Positions 48,344-58,686 of a DNA stretch of 64,000 nt are shown here, in pieces. A program made the translations under genes and the position numbers. The stretch is from Deltaproteobacteria bacterium (GTDB taxonomy: Bacteria > Myxococcota_A > UBA796 > GCA-2862545). The notes below the pieces were generated by a model. The model was not told the DNA's origin. It saw only the letters and a program-made list of their open reading frames with translations, and searched no databases. Each line of letters begins with the position of its first letter. Within the stretch, counting starts at the first letter, position 1. The stretch covers positions 151,698-215,697 of the forward strand of contig SBGP01000066.1 in NCBI GenBank assembly GCA_006226595.1. The letters run 5' to 3'.

Positions 48344-50809
48344 TCAGCCTTCGCGCAGGCAGGCGACGACGGCCGTGGCATTGTCGCCGCCACCGCCGCG
48401 GTTCGCGAGTTCGACGAGGGCGCGGGCCGCCTCGTCGCAGGGGCGGCCGAGCACCGCGCGCCCGATGCGGTTCGCGGTCTCGGGGTGGTTCTGCGCGGCG
48501 TAGTCAGTGACGCCGTCGGAGCAGATGACGAGGCGCTCGCCGGGGAGCAAGTGGAGGTCGATGAGCGCGGGCTGCAGCGGCACGGCGGTGTACGACTCGT
48601 CGAAGTGCCCGATGTAGCCGACCAGCGCATAGCCGTTCGCGTCCCAGTGGCCGAGATCGCCTCGGGACCAGCCGATCATCCGGTCGCCGGCCTGGTTCAT
48701 GTCCGCGGTGAGCAGGCTGGAGCCGTAGGGGCCAACCACGTAGGCGCGGGAGTCGCCGAGCCAGGCCAGGGTGATGCGGTTGCCGCGCGCGATGGCGACC
48801 ACGGCGGTCGTGCCCATGGGCACGCGTCCCTGGAGACGACCGCCGGCGAAGCGTAGTGCGGCTTCACACACGGCCTGGTTGGCCATGCGGAACGCCCGGG
48901 ACAGGAAGTCCTCGGTCTCGGCGATCGACGCGTCCTTGAGGCGGGAGAGCGCCTGCTCCCACAGCGAGCTCACCACGTGCGCGGTGATGCCCGCGGCGAC
49001 GTCGCCGCTGCCGGCGGTGGCGGTGGAGATGCCGTCACACACGACGAGCAGGGTGACCCCTGAACGCTCGGCGACGAACAGGGCGTCCTGGTTCGTCTGC
49101 GTGTACAGGATCTTCATGCGACCGACGTGGCTGTCGTAGCCGACGTCGAGGCGAGCCTTCGGGTCGAGCTTCGACTGCATGCGCTCGTCTTCGGCGATCG
49201 CGCAGGCCTGCCACGAGAGCAGCCATGCGAGACCGTCGCGCGGGCGCATCTGCGCCTCGGGATGCAGGGCGGCGTCGAGCGGGGCGAGAGCCGAGGGCGG
49301 CAGGTCGGGCACGGCGCCGCGGATGTACGGAATGGCCAGCGACGGGTCCGTGCCGTTCGGAAGTGGCCGTCCGAGAAGTGCCTCGACGAGCAGCAGAGCG
49401 GCGCTGTACAGGTCGCCCGCCGGGCTCGGCGGCTCGCCCGGAATACGGCGCGCGCGCTCGTCGGTCTCGCGGAACTCGACCGTGCCATCGGGCATCAGCC
49501 ACACGCCGCTTCGCGTGGGGTTGAGCAGGTCACCGCGGTGATGGGCCGCCGACAGTCCGCGGGCGACGGCGAGGCCGACGGCGATGAACCCGAGGCCCGC
49601 GTTGCTCTGCTGAAGCTGGGTGAGCAGGATCGGCTCGGTGACCAGGGCCGAGAGGTCGAGCTCGGCGGTCATGCCCTCTTCTTCGACCATGGCCACCGGC
49701 GCGTGATGGCTCGCGAGCTCGCGGCGGAATGCGTCGCCGCGTGCTTCGATGAGTGCCATCATCTGGTCGTCGGGGACGTCGAGTCCGTCGAGGAGCAGGC
49801 TGCACAGCCACTGAGCGGGCTGGTGGGCCCCGTCGTCGATCGCGCGAGCGAAGAGATCCGCGATGAGCTCGGCGGCCCGGGCCGTGGGCAGGGCATTGGC
49901 GGTCGCGCGGACGAGGCGCTGGCCGTCGGCGGATCCGGCGCATTCGCTGAGCACCTGCTCGACCGTCGGGGATCCCCAGCGCACCAGGGTGGCGGCGAGT
50001 CGTCCCTCGGCGTCGAGGGGCACGTCGGCGGGCAGTCGGCGCAGCAGGTGGGCGGAGAGGGCGAGGTGACCATCCTCGGAGAGGTCGTCGCTCTGCCATC
50101 CCGCGTTGCGAACGGCGTGAATCAGCGCCTCGGTCGGGTCGCCGCCCGCGTCGAGCAAGCCGTGGACCACGGTCTCGGGCGAGTGATCGGCGACGGCGGC
50201 GAGCGCGCGCTCCCGCACGGCGCTGCTGCCCGCGATCCATGCTGCGAACACGACCTCGTCGACGAAGGGGACGTCCAGATCGGCGCGATGGGCGAGGGCG
50301 AGCTCGAGGCGCTCTCCCGGAGACTCGGTCCGGCGGAGGCGGGCGCGCAGATCGTCCTGGCTGGCCGCTTCGAGGGAGACCGAGTCCCCCTCGACGCGGA
50401 TCTCGGCGTCCTGGCGGAAGGCGGGCAGGGCCGACACCCACCACCGGTCGAAGGCATCGCCCGAGATCAGGCGGCGACCGGTGAGCCACTCGGAGATCGC
50501 GGACTTGCGCTGGGGCTCGCCGAGATCGGTGAGCAAGAGCTTGAGCGCGGCGGGGGGATCGACCTGGAGCTGCTCGGCGAGCGTTTCGCGATCGAGCATG
50601 GCCCGCGCGAAGAAGCCCTCGGGCGCGCATAGCGTCCACGCCTTCCTCAGGCTGCCAACGCTGACACTCGCCGGAAGGTTGGCGTCGTCCGACTCCCACG
50701 AGAGCGCCACCTGCTCCTCGTCGATCGCGCGCACTTCTGCGAAGCCGAAGGCCGAGTGGTGCAACACGGCGCCGGTGGCGAGCTCATCGATGTCCCGGAT
50801 GGGTCGCAT
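48344..50809 (-). CDS. PP2C phosphatase with degenerate kinase-like domain and N-terminal helical region
   Basis: 821 residues. The N-terminus (GAVLHHSAFGFAEVRAIDEE) is a small beta domain; ~80-360 is helical and repeat-like. At ~390-550 a stretch resembles a kinase C-lobe: VARGLSAAHHRGDLLNPTRS aligns with the HRD loop, VEFRETDE with DFG, and SPAGDLYSAALLLVEALLG with helix F, but the catalytic residues are gone. The C-terminal PP2C domain (~570-820) is intact: TNQDALFV, VVCDGIS, MGTTAVVAI, WLGDSRAYVV, CSDGVTDYA and GGGDNATAVV. It dephosphorylates Ser/Thr with Mn2+/Mg2+. Cytoplasmic. Confidence 0.85.
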   Translation of the reverse strand: MRPIRDIDELATGAVLHHSAFGFAEVRAIDEEQVALSWESDDANLPASVSVGSLRKAWTLCAPEGFFARAMLDRETLAEQLQVDPPAALKLLLTDLGEPQRKSAISEWLTGRRLISGDAFDRWWVSALPAFRQDAEIRVEGDSVSLEAASQDDLRARLRRTESPGERLELALAHRADLDVPFVDEVVFAAWIAGSSAVRERALAAVADHSPETVVHGLLDAGGDPTEALIHAVRNAGWQSDDLSEDGHLALSAHLLRRLPADVPLDAEGRLAATLVRWGSPTVEQVLSECAGSADGQRLVRATANALPTARAAELIADLFARAIDDGAHQPAQWLCSLLLDGLDVPDDQMMALIEARGDAFRRELASHHAPVAMVEEEGMTAELDLSALVTEPILLTQLQQSNAGLGFIAVGLAVARGLSAAHHRGDLLNPTRSGVWLMPDGTVEFRETDERARRIPGEPPSPAGDLYSAALLLVEALLGRPLPNGTDPSLAIPYIRGAVPDLPPSALAPLDAALHPEAQMRPRDGLAWLLSWQACAIAEDERMQSKLDPKARLDVGYDSHVGRMKILYTQTNQDALFVAERSGVTLLVVCDGISTATAGSGDVAAGITAHVVSSLWEQALSRLKDASIAETEDFLSRAFRMANQAVCEAALRFAGGRLQGRVPMGTTAVVAIARGNRITLAWLGDSRAYVVGPYGSSLLTADMNQAGDRMIGWSRGDLGHWDANGYALVGYIGHFDESYTAVPLQPALIDLHLLPGERLVICSDGVTDYAAQNHPETANRIGRAVLGRPCDEAARALVELANRGGGGDNATAVVACLREG

Positions 50810-50860
50810 GAAGGGTCGTGGTTATACCCCGGAGCACGTCGCAGCACGGAGGCGATTTCG

Positions 50861-52132
50861 ATGGAGGTTCGCGACCCGATCCACGGGGCCATTCGCATCT
50901 CGGGGCGCGAGACCCTCGTGGTCGACCATCCGTTCGTGCAGCGCCTGCGGGACATTCGCCAAACGGGCTTTTCCTACCTGCCTTTTCCCGGTGCCACCCA
51001 CAGCCGCTACTCGCACTGTATCGGCGTGATGGAGCTCGCGGGACGCGCCTTCGATTCGGCCTATTCCCGTTGGGATTTCACCTCGTCTGAACGTCGCGAG
51101 GAGCTTCGCGCGGCGGTGCGACTGGCGGCTCTGTGCCATGACCTGGGTCACGCGCCGTTCTCGCACTGCACCGAGTTCGCGATGCCCAAGCTCACGGAGC
51201 TCGGGATCCGCTTCTACCCGGAGCCGAGCGACCGCTACGCCACCCACGAGGACTACACGATCGCCATCCTGGAGCGCTCGACGCTCGCGGACGTGGTCGC
51301 GCGCGAGTTCTCGTTCACCACCCGGCACGTCGCGGCGCTCATCCATCGCGATGTCGACGTGGACGACGACTTCTTCGTGGACGGCGGGCTCGACCACCGC
51401 CGCGCGCTGTCGCAGCTCGTGAGTTCCGAGCTCGATTGCGACCGCATGGACTACCTCGTCCGCGACTCCTATTACTCGGGGGCCCGCTACGGCGCGATCG
51501 ACGTCGACTGGCTGATCTCCAACCTGATCGCGCACCCGATTGATGGCGAGGTTGGACTCGGACTCGACGAGAGCGCGATCTACGCGTTCGACGACTTCCT
51601 CGTCGCGCGGCACCACATGTTCCTGATGGTGTACTTCCACCACAACAGCGTGATCTACGAAGAGATGCTGCGTCGGTGGGTGACGAGCCCCGAGAACGAC
51701 TGGGCCATCCCCGCCTCGCTCGACGAGTACCTCGAGGTCGACGACGTTGCGCTGTCCACCGTGCTCCGCACCGCCTCGGACGAGTTCGCTCGGCGGCTGG
51801 TCGAGAAGCGGCCCTACCGCCGCGTGGTCGAGCGCCACGGCACCCCCGAGGAGGTCGACCTCTCCGGTGCCGAAGAGACCCTGCTCGACGCGGGCATCGA
51901 CGTGATCCACAGCACGTCCACCGGACGCTTGTCGCGCTACACCCAGCACCGCGGCAAGCGCGAGTCCGCGCCGTCGATCCAGGTACTGAAGCGGGGTGGG
52001 GGACCCATCCTCTCGCCGCTCACCGACGCTTCCCGCATCTTCGACCGGTACAAGGACGCGCGTCGCATCGCGCGCCTGTACGTGCGACCCGAAGAGCGCG
52101 AACGCGCGATGCAGGTACTCGGACTCGGCTAG
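50861..52132 (+). CDS. HD-superfamily nucleotide hydrolase (dGTPase/SAMHD1-like)
   Basis: 423 residues from ATG 50861 with GGAGG eight bases upstream; the frame is open further but unsupported. It starts [12 protein letters not shown] as in this family. HD metal ligands: [11 protein letters not shown] (His), [16 protein letters not shown] (His-Asp) and [17 protein letters not shown] (Asp). Related proteins hydrolyse dNTPs to deoxynucleosides and triphosphate. Divergent from the PP2C gene with a 51-base spacer. Function beyond the HD family is inference. Confidence 0.87.
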   Translation: MEVRDPIHGAIRISGRETLVVDHPFVQRLRDIRQTGFSYLPFPGATHSRYSHCIGVMELAGRAFDSAYSRWDFTSSERREELRAAVRLAALCHDLGHAPFSHCTEFAMPKLTELGIRFYPEPSDRYATHEDYTIAILERSTLADVVAREFSFTTRHVAALIHRDVDVDDDFFVDGGLDHRRALSQLVSSELDCDRMDYLVRDSYYSGARYGAIDVDWLISNLIAHPIDGEVGLGLDESAIYAFDDFLVARHHMFLMVYFHHNSVIYEEMLRRWVTSPENDWAIPASLDEYLEVDDVALSTVLRTASDEFARRLVEKRPYRRVVERHGTPEEVDLSGAEETLLDAGIDVIHSTSTGRLSRYTQHRGKRESAPSIQVLKRGGGPILSPLTDASRIFDRYKDARRIARLYVRPEERERAMQVLGLG

Positions 52133-52248
52133 CCCCGGTCCGTCGATGCACCCGCCGTGGAGCCCTTCCTCGGGAGGCCGCCGCCGCGGGTCCCGAACCT
52201 CGACCTTTCTCTGCTACTGTCCGCCCCTTTCTCGACCCAGGAGTTCCC

Positions 52249-53394
52249 ATGTTCGGCTTCGAGCTGTCCGACGACCACCAGGCCTTCCGTGAGCTGGCCC
52301 ACGACTTCGCTGCCAACGAGATGCGCCCGGTCACGGCCCACCACGACCAGACCATGGAGTACCCCTGGGAGGTCATCAAGAAGGCCCACTCCCTCGGGCT
52401 GATGAACACCCACGTCCCCGAGGAGTACGGCGGCATGGGGCTCGGCGCCTTCCCGGGTGCGCTGATCAGCGAGGAGCTCGCCTGGGGCTGCACGGGCATC
52501 GGTACCGCACTCGAGGCCAACGGCCTGGCTCTGGCGCCCGTGCTCATCGGCGCGAGCCACGAGCTCAAGAAGAAGTACGTCGCCCCGATGATGGAAGAGG
52601 CGCGCATGGCGGCCTACGCCGTCACCGAGCCCGGCGCGGGCTCCGACGTCGCCGGCATGCAGACCACGGCGGTCCGCAAGGGTGACAAGTACATCCTCAA
52701 CGGCTCCAAGATGTGGATCACCAACGCCGGCGTCGCCGACTGGATGTTCGTCGTCGCGTACACGGACAAGGGCGCCAAGCACAAGGGCATGACCGCGTTC
52801 ATCGTCGAGCGCGAGTGGGACGGCGTCGAGGTCGGCAAGAAGGAGATCAACCTCGGACAGCGCTGCAGCGACACCCGCGGCGTGAGCTTCACCGACGTCG
52901 AGGTCCCCGCCGAGAACGTGGTCGGCGTCGAGGGCAAGGGCTTCCTGCTCGCCATGGGCGCCTTCGACCACACCCGCCCGCTCGTCGCCGCCGGCGCCGT
53001 GGGCCTGGCGAAGGCCGCGATGGACCACTCCATCGCCTACGCTCTCGAGCGCAAGACCATGGGCAAGCCCATCGCCCAGCATCAGGCGATCAGCTTCATG
53101 ATCGCGGACATGGCCAAGGACATCGAGGCCGCCCGACTGCTCGTGTGGCGGGCTGCGTGGGAGGCGGATCAGGGCCGCAGCAACACGACCCTCGCGTCGA
53201 TGGCCAAGGCCTTCGCGGCAGACGCCGCCCATCGCATCGCCAGCGACGCGGTGCAGATCTTCGGCGGGTACGGCTACAACACCGAGTACCCGGTCGAGAA
53301 GCTGCTTCGCGACTCCAAGATCTTCCAGATCTACGAGGGCACGAGCCAGATCCAGCGCCTGATCATCGCGAGGAACATCCTCTCCGGTCGCTGA
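52249..53394 (+). CDS. Acyl-CoA dehydrogenase
   Basis: 381 residues from ATG 52249 (CAGGAG upstream), normal family length. FAD-dependent alpha-beta desaturation of acyl-CoA in beta-oxidation. Visible motifs: [14 protein letters not shown] and [14 protein letters not shown] for FAD and substrate, [29 protein letters not shown], and catalytic Glu in [12 protein letters not shown] (~362). The medium/short-chain type is indicated by the Glu position; chain length is not determined. Standalone gene, 117 bases after the HD gene. Confidence 0.93.
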   Translation: MFGFELSDDHQAFRELAHDFAANEMRPVTAHHDQTMEYPWEVIKKAHSLGLMNTHVPEEYGGMGLGAFPGALISEELAWGCTGIGTALEANGLALAPVLIGASHELKKKYVAPMMEEARMAAYAVTEPGAGSDVAGMQTTAVRKGDKYILNGSKMWITNAGVADWMFVVAYTDKGAKHKGMTAFIVEREWDGVEVGKKEINLGQRCSDTRGVSFTDVEVPAENVVGVEGKGFLLAMGAFDHTRPLVAAGAVGLAKAAMDHSIAYALERKTMGKPIAQHQAISFMIADMAKDIEAARLLVWRAAWEADQGRSNTTLASMAKAFAADAAHRIASDAVQIFGGYGYNTEYPVEKLLRDSKIFQIYEGTSQIQRLIIARNILSGR

Positions 53395-53418
53395 GTCGGC
53401 CTACGCTGCGTCTCGGGG

Positions 53419-53438
53419 CCTCGGCGCGTGCGCCGGGG
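53419..53438 (+). terminator. Weak hairpin downstream of the acyl-CoA dehydrogenase
   Basis: An eight-pair GC-rich stem (CCTCGGCG against CGCCGGGG, one G-U pair) with a four-base loop, 25 bases after the stop. No T tract follows, so this is only a possible terminator. Confidence 0.3.
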
Positions 53439-53482
53439 CCTCTGTGCGTGGGGCGTCCGTGCGCCGGAGTCGCTCGTTGGGC

Positions 53483-53496
53483 GATCGCCGGCGATC
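53483..53496. promoter_or_regulatory. Perfect 14-base palindrome upstream of dnaE
   Basis: GATCGCCGGCGATC reads the same on both strands and lies about 90 bases upstream of the dnaE start. It could be a regulator site. It also overlaps a GCGATCGC octamer. Confidence 0.25.
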
Positions 53497-53586
53497 CGCT
53501 TCGTGGCCGGCGTTCCGCGCATCCCCGCGGGCTCGACGATCCTCGGGCTGCTCATCGGGGTTAGGGTCAACCTTTCCCCCCCGCAG

Positions 53587-56500
53587 GTGTCCTCCTTGGG
53601 CTTCGTCCACCTCCACGCACACTCCCAGTTCTCGCTTCTCGACGGGACGCTCGATCCCGGCGACCTCGCGAAGCTCGCGGCCTCGGCCGAGATGCCGGCG
53701 GTGGCGCTGACCGACAGCGCGAACCTGTTCGGCGCGGTGGCGTTCTACAAGGCGTGCAAGGGGGCAGGGGTCAAGGCCATCCTCGGCGCCGAGATCACCG
53801 TCGAGCACAAGGGCCTCGGGCACGCACACCCGGCGCGGGAAGAGGGCGGCTACCAGGTCGTGCTGCTGGTCGAGAACGAGCAGGGCTACCTGTCGCTCTC
53901 GAAGATCGTCACCGAGGCGATCTTCGACGGCATCCACTACAAGCCGCGCACCGATCTGCACAAGCTTCGCGAGCACCGCGAGGGGCTGATCTGCCTCACC
54001 GGAGGACGCAAGGGCCTGGTCGGCCGCGCGCTGTCCGAGGGCGGACCCGAGGTGGTGAAGGCCCGGTTCGCGGACCTCGCCGACATCTTCGACCGCGAGC
54101 ACCTGTACATCGAGTTGTCCGACCAGGGACTCGAGGGGCAGGAGGCGGTCAACGACGCGGCCCGGCTGCTCGCCGCCGAGAGCGGCTACCTCACCGTGGC
54201 TACGAATGCGGTGCACTACGCCAAGCCCGAAGATGCCGCGGTGCTCGAGGTGCTGCACGCGATCAACCAGGGCTGCTCGCTGACTCACACCGAGCGCGTG
54301 TTCACGCCGACGGATCAGGCCTACTTCAAGACCGAGGCCGAGATGCGGGCGCTGTTCCCGCAGGATCACGATGCGATCGAGCGCACGGTCGAGATCGCCG
54401 AGCGCTGCACCTACCACTTCGACTTCAACACCTACCACTTCCCGGCGACCACTCCACCGGACGTGAACGCCGACGGCTCGCAGCCCGACACCGACGCCAA
54501 CTGGGAGTACTTCTACAAGGCCTTCCCGCCGCCGCGGGACTACGGCATGCCCGATCCCGAGGTCGAGATCCCGCCGCGTCCGGTCGGGGCCGGCTCGATG
54601 AACGGGTACTTCGACTGGTACTCGGAACAGGGGCTGGTGCTGCGCCTCAAGCACGTCGATGCCAGCCTGCACGCGACGTACCACGAGCGCCTCAAGGTCG
54701 AGCTCGAGATCATCAAGGGCATGGGCTTTCCGGCCTACCTGCTCATCGTCGCCGAGTTCATCAACTGGTCGAAGGACAACGAGATCCCCGTCGGCCCGGG
54801 CCGAGGCTCCGCCGCCGGCTCGCTGGTCGCCTACGCAATGCGGATCACGGACATCGATCCGATTCGCTTCGACCTGCTGTTCGAGCGGTTCTTGAACCCC
54901 GAGCGCGTGTCGATGCCGGATATCGACGTCGACTTCTGCCAGGACCGCCGCGAAGAGGCGATCGAGCACGTGCGCGAGAAGTACGGCTCGCCGCTCGTCA
55001 GCCAGATCATCACCTACGGCAAGCTCAAGGCGAAGGCGGCGGTGCGCGACGTGGCCCGCGTGCTCGACATGTCCTTCAACGAGGCCGACCGCGTCGCCAA
55101 GCTGATCCCCGACACGCTCGGCATCAAGCTCAAGGAAGCGATCGAGCAGACCGAGGACCTGCGCAAGCTGCGCGACGGCGACCCGAAGGTCCGGCGCCTG
55201 CTCACCCTCGCACTCGCGGTCGAGGGCATGGTTCGGCAGACCGGCGTGCACGCCGCCGGCGTCGTCATCGCCGACCGCCCGCTCGTCGAGTACGCCCCGC
55301 TGTACCGCCTCGATGCCGAGGGCGGCCCGGTGGTGCAGTACGACATGAAGAGTGCCGAGGGCATCGGCCTCATCAAGTTCGACTTCCTCGGCCTGAAGAC
55401 GCTCGACCAGATCCGCGACGCGGTGAAGATGATCGAGCGCAACCACGACCGCCTCATCGACATGGCGCTGATCCCGGTCGACGACGAGCCGACCTACAAG
55501 CTGCTCCAGGACGGCGATGCGCTCGGCGTGTTCCAGCTCGAGTCCAGCGGCATGCGCGACCTGCTCACCCGCCTCAAGCCGAACGTGCTCGACGACCTCG
55601 TCGCCCTCGTGGCCCTGTACCGACCGGGTCCGCTGTCCTCGGGCATGACCGACGACTTCGTCGAGCGAAAGCACGGGCGCCAGAAGGTCGAGTACCCGGT
55701 GCCGATGGTCGAGCCCATCCTCAAGAGCACCTACGGCACCATCGTCTACCAGGAGCAGGTCATGCAGATCGCCCAGGTGATGGCGGGCTACAGCCTGGGT
55801 GGCGCCGACATCCTCCGCCGCGCGATGGGCAAGAAGAAAGCGGAGGAGATGGACAAGCAGCGGGGCATCTTCGTCGAAGGCTCCGTGAACAACGGCATCG
55901 ACCGCCAGAAGGCCGAGGACATCTTCGACCTGCTCGCGAAGTTCGCAGCCTACGGCTTCAACAAGTCGCACTCCGCAGCCTACGGCTACATCAGCTACCA
56001 GACCGCGTACCTCAAGGCGCACTACCGCTCCGAGTACATGGCCGCGCTGATGACCATCGAAGCGGCGAACACCGACAAGATCCTCACCTACATCGAGGAC
56101 TGTCGGAAGTACGGCGTCGAGGTGAAGCCCGTGTGTATCAACGAGTCCATGCGGGGCTTCGACGTGCCGCGGGGGACCACCTACATCCGCTACGGCCTGT
56201 CCGCGGTGAAGGGGCTCGGTGGCGGCGCGGCCGACGCCATCCTCGTCGCGCGCGAGAAGGCCGGCGGCAAGTTCGACACGCTCGCCGACTTCTTCGACAG
56301 GGTCGACTACCGAGCTGTGAACAAGAAGGCGATGGAGGGCTTGATCAAGGCGGGTGCCCTCGACTTCTCGGGCATTCCCCGCGCCGCGCTGCTCGCGGGT
56401 CTCGAGGCCGCCATGTCCTCGGGGGCGCGCAAGCAGCAGGACGAAGAGGTCGGGCAGGTGTCGCTGTTCGGCGGCTTTGGTGGCGCGCCGGCTCCCAGTG

Positions 56501-57204
56501 CGCTCAACTGGCCGAAGATCCCGGAGTGGTCGCTGCCGCTCAAGCTCCGCTACGAGCACGAGACCCTCGGCCTGTACCTCACGGGTCATCCGATGGAGGC
56601 CTACGCTCGCGACGTACAGCGGTTTGCCTCCGCGAACATCGCCGAGCTCGCCGAGGTCCCCGGGGATCAGGAAGTTCGCCTCGTCGGCGTCGTCGCCGGC
56701 GTGAACGTGCGACGCACCAAGCGCGGCGACAAGATGGCCTTCGTTCGACTCGAGGATGCGACGGGTGGGCTCGAGTGCACCTTTTTCCCCGAGCCGTGGA
56801 TGCGCAGCTCGCGGGCGGTGTCCGCGGTGATGGCGGTCTCCGGGAACGGCGAGGACGAGGAGGTGTTCGAGCCGCTGCTCGTCACCGGAAAGGTCGAGTA
56901 CCGCGGCGACGAGATCCAGCTGCGGGCGTCGACGGCCGAGCCACTCTCGGATGTACGAACCCGCGAGACACGCGAAGTTCGACTCAAGCTCCGCGTCGAC
57001 GAGCTGCAGGGGCGGCGTCTCGACCAGCTCGTACACCTGCTCGACCAGCAGAACGGCTCGGTGCGTTGCTGCGTGGTGCTCGCCGCGCCAGGACGCTTCG
57101 AGGCCGAGATCGCGCTCACCGAGCGTCGCGTGAACCCGGGGGTTCGCCTCGAGGCCGCGCTCGGCAAGTTGTTCGGACGGACCGACGTGGTGGCCTACCA
57201 ATGA
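53587..57204 (+). CDS. dnaE: DNA polymerase III alpha subunit
   Basis: 1205 residues from GTG 53587, chosen because the conserved FVHLHAHSQFS then begins at residue ~6; a TTG lies three codons later, and neither has a clear ribosome-binding site. PHP domain ~1-280, polymerase core with GPGRGSAAGSLVAY and catalytic PDIDVDFCQDR (~444), LYRPGPL (~677), then helix-hairpin-helix and an OB-fold region near the end (GVVAGVNVRRTKRGDKMAF). The PHP motif LTDSANLFG has Ser where metal-binding PHP domains have His, so proofreading by this domain may be lost, as in E. coli. Replicates the chromosome. Confidence 0.95.
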   Translation: MSSLGFVHLHAHSQFSLLDGTLDPGDLAKLAASAEMPAVALTDSANLFGAVAFYKACKGAGVKAILGAEITVEHKGLGHAHPAREEGGYQVVLLVENEQGYLSLSKIVTEAIFDGIHYKPRTDLHKLREHREGLICLTGGRKGLVGRALSEGGPEVVKARFADLADIFDREHLYIELSDQGLEGQEAVNDAARLLAAESGYLTVATNAVHYAKPEDAAVLEVLHAINQGCSLTHTERVFTPTDQAYFKTEAEMRALFPQDHDAIERTVEIAERCTYHFDFNTYHFPATTPPDVNADGSQPDTDANWEYFYKAFPPPRDYGMPDPEVEIPPRPVGAGSMNGYFDWYSEQGLVLRLKHVDASLHATYHERLKVELEIIKGMGFPAYLLIVAEFINWSKDNEIPVGPGRGSAAGSLVAYAMRITDIDPIRFDLLFERFLNPERVSMPDIDVDFCQDRREEAIEHVREKYGSPLVSQIITYGKLKAKAAVRDVARVLDMSFNEADRVAKLIPDTLGIKLKEAIEQTEDLRKLRDGDPKVRRLLTLALAVEGMVRQTGVHAAGVVIADRPLVEYAPLYRLDAEGGPVVQYDMKSAEGIGLIKFDFLGLKTLDQIRDAVKMIERNHDRLIDMALIPVDDEPTYKLLQDGDALGVFQLESSGMRDLLTRLKPNVLDDLVALVALYRPGPLSSGMTDDFVERKHGRQKVEYPVPMVEPILKSTYGTIVYQEQVMQIAQVMAGYSLGGADILRRAMGKKKAEEMDKQRGIFVEGSVNNGIDRQKAEDIFDLLAKFAAYGFNKSHSAAYGYISYQTAYLKAHYRSEYMAALMTIEAANTDKILTYIEDCRKYGVEVKPVCINESMRGFDVPRGTTYIRYGLSAVKGLGGGAADAILVAREKAGGKFDTLADFFDRVDYRAVNKKAMEGLIKAGALDFSGIPRAALLAGLEAAMSSGARKQQDEEVGQVSLFGGFGGAPAPSALNWPKIPEWSLPLKLRYEHETLGLYLTGHPMEAYARDVQRFASANIAELAEVPGDQEVRLVGVVAGVNVRRTKRGDKMAFVRLEDATGGLECTFFPEPWMRSSRAVSAVMAVSGNGEDEEVFEPLLVTGKVEYRGDEIQLRASTAEPLSDVRTRETREVRLKLRVDELQGRRLDQLVHLLDQQNGSVRCCVVLAAPGRFEAEIALTERRVNPGVRLEAALGKLFGRTDVVAYQ

Positions 57205-57950
57205 CCCTGATCTGGCTGTGTGCAGCGCTTGCCGCTGACATCCCCGACGTCCGGCAGGATCTGGGCAGCGGCGCATGGATCAACTGGTCCGACCTCACCG
57301 TCGAGGTCGAAGCGCGGGCGCAGGCCGGCGGCGTCGCGACGTTCAAGTCCGCCGAGGCCGAGGCGCGGCGTGTGCTCGGTCCGCGACTGGCGGCGGCGGC
57401 GCGACAGGTGAGCGTCGACGGCAAGGTCACCCTCGGCGATCTCGAGGAAGGGCCGGCGATGGGCGAGTCCGTGGCGACACGACTCGCGCGGTGGTCCGTG
57501 GGTGAGGCCCGGTACCATGCTTCGGGCCGCATCGAGCTCGTCGGTCAGCTCGACCTGCGCGAGCTTCTCAAGCCGTGGACCCTGGCCTCGGCGGTCGAAG
57601 CGCCCGAGAACCCGGACGAACCGGCGTACACCGGCCTCGTCATCGATGCGCGCAAGATCGCGATCGAGCCCACGTGGACGGTCGAGCTCACCACCGACGA
57701 GGGCGAGATCCTCTGGGAGGGCTCGCTGTGGGAGGACGTCGCCTACGAGCGCGCTCCCGTGGTGTACGTCTCGGATGCCGCCCACGAAGCGGCGGGCAGG
57801 GCGGGCAACAACCCGCTGTTCCTCACGGCGGGGGACGCGACCCCCGGCCGGGTGATGCTCGGGGACGGCGAGGTGGTGAAGCTGCGCACCGCGCTCTCTC
57901 GCTCCCGCATCCTCGGAGACGGCCGCATTGTCGTCGTCGTCGCCGAGTAG
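57201..57950 (+). CDS. Secreted protein of unknown function, LPP20-like
   Basis: 249 residues; the ATG overlaps the dnaE stop (ATGA). A very short hydrophobic leader (LIWLCAALAADIP) suggests export. WINWSDLTVEVEARAQA, followed by a helical SAEAEARRVLGPRL stretch, resembles the start of LPP20-family lipoproteins, but there is no lipobox Cys in the right place. The rest is mixed alpha/beta and not recognised. The 3' end overlaps lipB by 23 bases. Confidence 0.65.
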   Translation: MTLIWLCAALAADIPDVRQDLGSGAWINWSDLTVEVEARAQAGGVATFKSAEAEARRVLGPRLAAAARQVSVDGKVTLGDLEEGPAMGESVATRLARWSVGEARYHASGRIELVGQLDLRELLKPWTLASAVEAPENPDEPAYTGLVIDARKIAIEPTWTVELTTDEGEILWEGSLWEDVAYERAPVVYVSDAAHEAAGRAGNNPLFLTAGDATPGRVMLGDGEVVKLRTALSRSRILGDGRIVVVVAE

Positions 57951-58584
57951 CGCGCCACTGACGCGAGCCTGGCTCGGTCGGGTGCCGTACCGCGAGGCGC
58001 ATCGTCTCCAGCTGGCGCGAAGGCGTGGCGTCCTAGCGGGCCACGCCCCCGACACCCTGTGGCTGCTCGAGCATTCTCGGGTCGTCACCCTCGGTCGTCG
58101 GGGAGGGCTCGACGCGCCGCTGGCCGGGATCGACGTGGTGAGGACCGAGCGGGGTGGGCTCGCGACCTGGCATGGGCCCGGGCAGCTCGTCGGCTACCTC
58201 ATCGCGGACGTCGGACGTCTCGGGCACGGCGTGAAGTCCACGGTCGCGGCGCTCGAGCGAGGGCTCGTGCTGTGGCTGGCGGGGCAGGGGATCGCGGCGC
58301 AGGCACGGGCGGGCTTTCCCGGGGTGTGGATCGGCGAGCGAAAGGTGGCGTCGCTGGGGCTGCACTTCCGCCGGGGCGTGAGCATGCACGGCTTCGCGCT
58401 CAACCTGTGCCCGGATCTGTCGGAGTTCGAGGCGTTCACGCCCTGCGGCATCGACGGGGTCGAGATGACGTCGGTCGCGCGCGAGCGTGGGGGTGCGCCG
58501 AGTCCGGCAGAGGCATGGTCCTCGGTGGGGGAGGCGGTGGCGGCGGCACTCGCTGGAATTCCGGATCCGCCGAAGTCCGCCTGA
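57928..58584 (+). CDS. lipB: Octanoyl-ACP:protein N-octanoyltransferase
   Basis: 218 residues with a TTG start, GGAGA upstream, overlapping the previous gene by 23 bases. It transfers octanoate from ACP to lipoyl domains of 2-oxoacid dehydrogenases and the glycine cleavage system. The LipB motifs are complete: ERGGLATWHGPGQLVGYLI (~73), Lys in GERKVASLGLHF (~138), and nucleophile Cys in FTPCGIDGVEMTS (~172). No lipA is in the window. The C-terminus is slightly longer than E. coli LipB. Confidence 0.93.
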   Translation: MSSSSPSSAPLTRAWLGRVPYREAHRLQLARRRGVLAGHAPDTLWLLEHSRVVTLGRRGGLDAPLAGIDVVRTERGGLATWHGPGQLVGYLIADVGRLGHGVKSTVAALERGLVLWLAGQGIAAQARAGFPGVWIGERKVASLGLHFRRGVSMHGFALNLCPDLSEFEAFTPCGIDGVEMTSVARERGGAPSPAEAWSSVGEAVAAALAGIPDPPKSA

Positions 58585-58630
58585 GACCGCCCACTCGGCC
58601 CATTGGTGGCGAAAACCTCGGCCGGCGTCG

Positions 58631-58658
58631 TTGACACCCCCGCGCGGTGTGATAAACC
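58631..58658 (+). promoter_or_regulatory. Promoter of tRNA-Val
   Basis: Perfect TTGACA at 58631-58636. The -10 is GATAAA (58651) or TAAACC (58653, 16-base spacer), followed by a GC-rich discriminator, as is usual for stable-RNA promoters. It is about 30 bases upstream of the tRNA. Confidence 0.5.
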
Positions 58659-58686
58659 TGCCGGCGTTCCCGGTCAGTCCGGGTGC

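Noticed and set aside
53401..57276. 1291-codon open frame on the minus strand opposite dnaE
   Set aside because: GC-rich codon bias leaves antisense frames open; the composition is shadow-like and dnaE is unmistakable.
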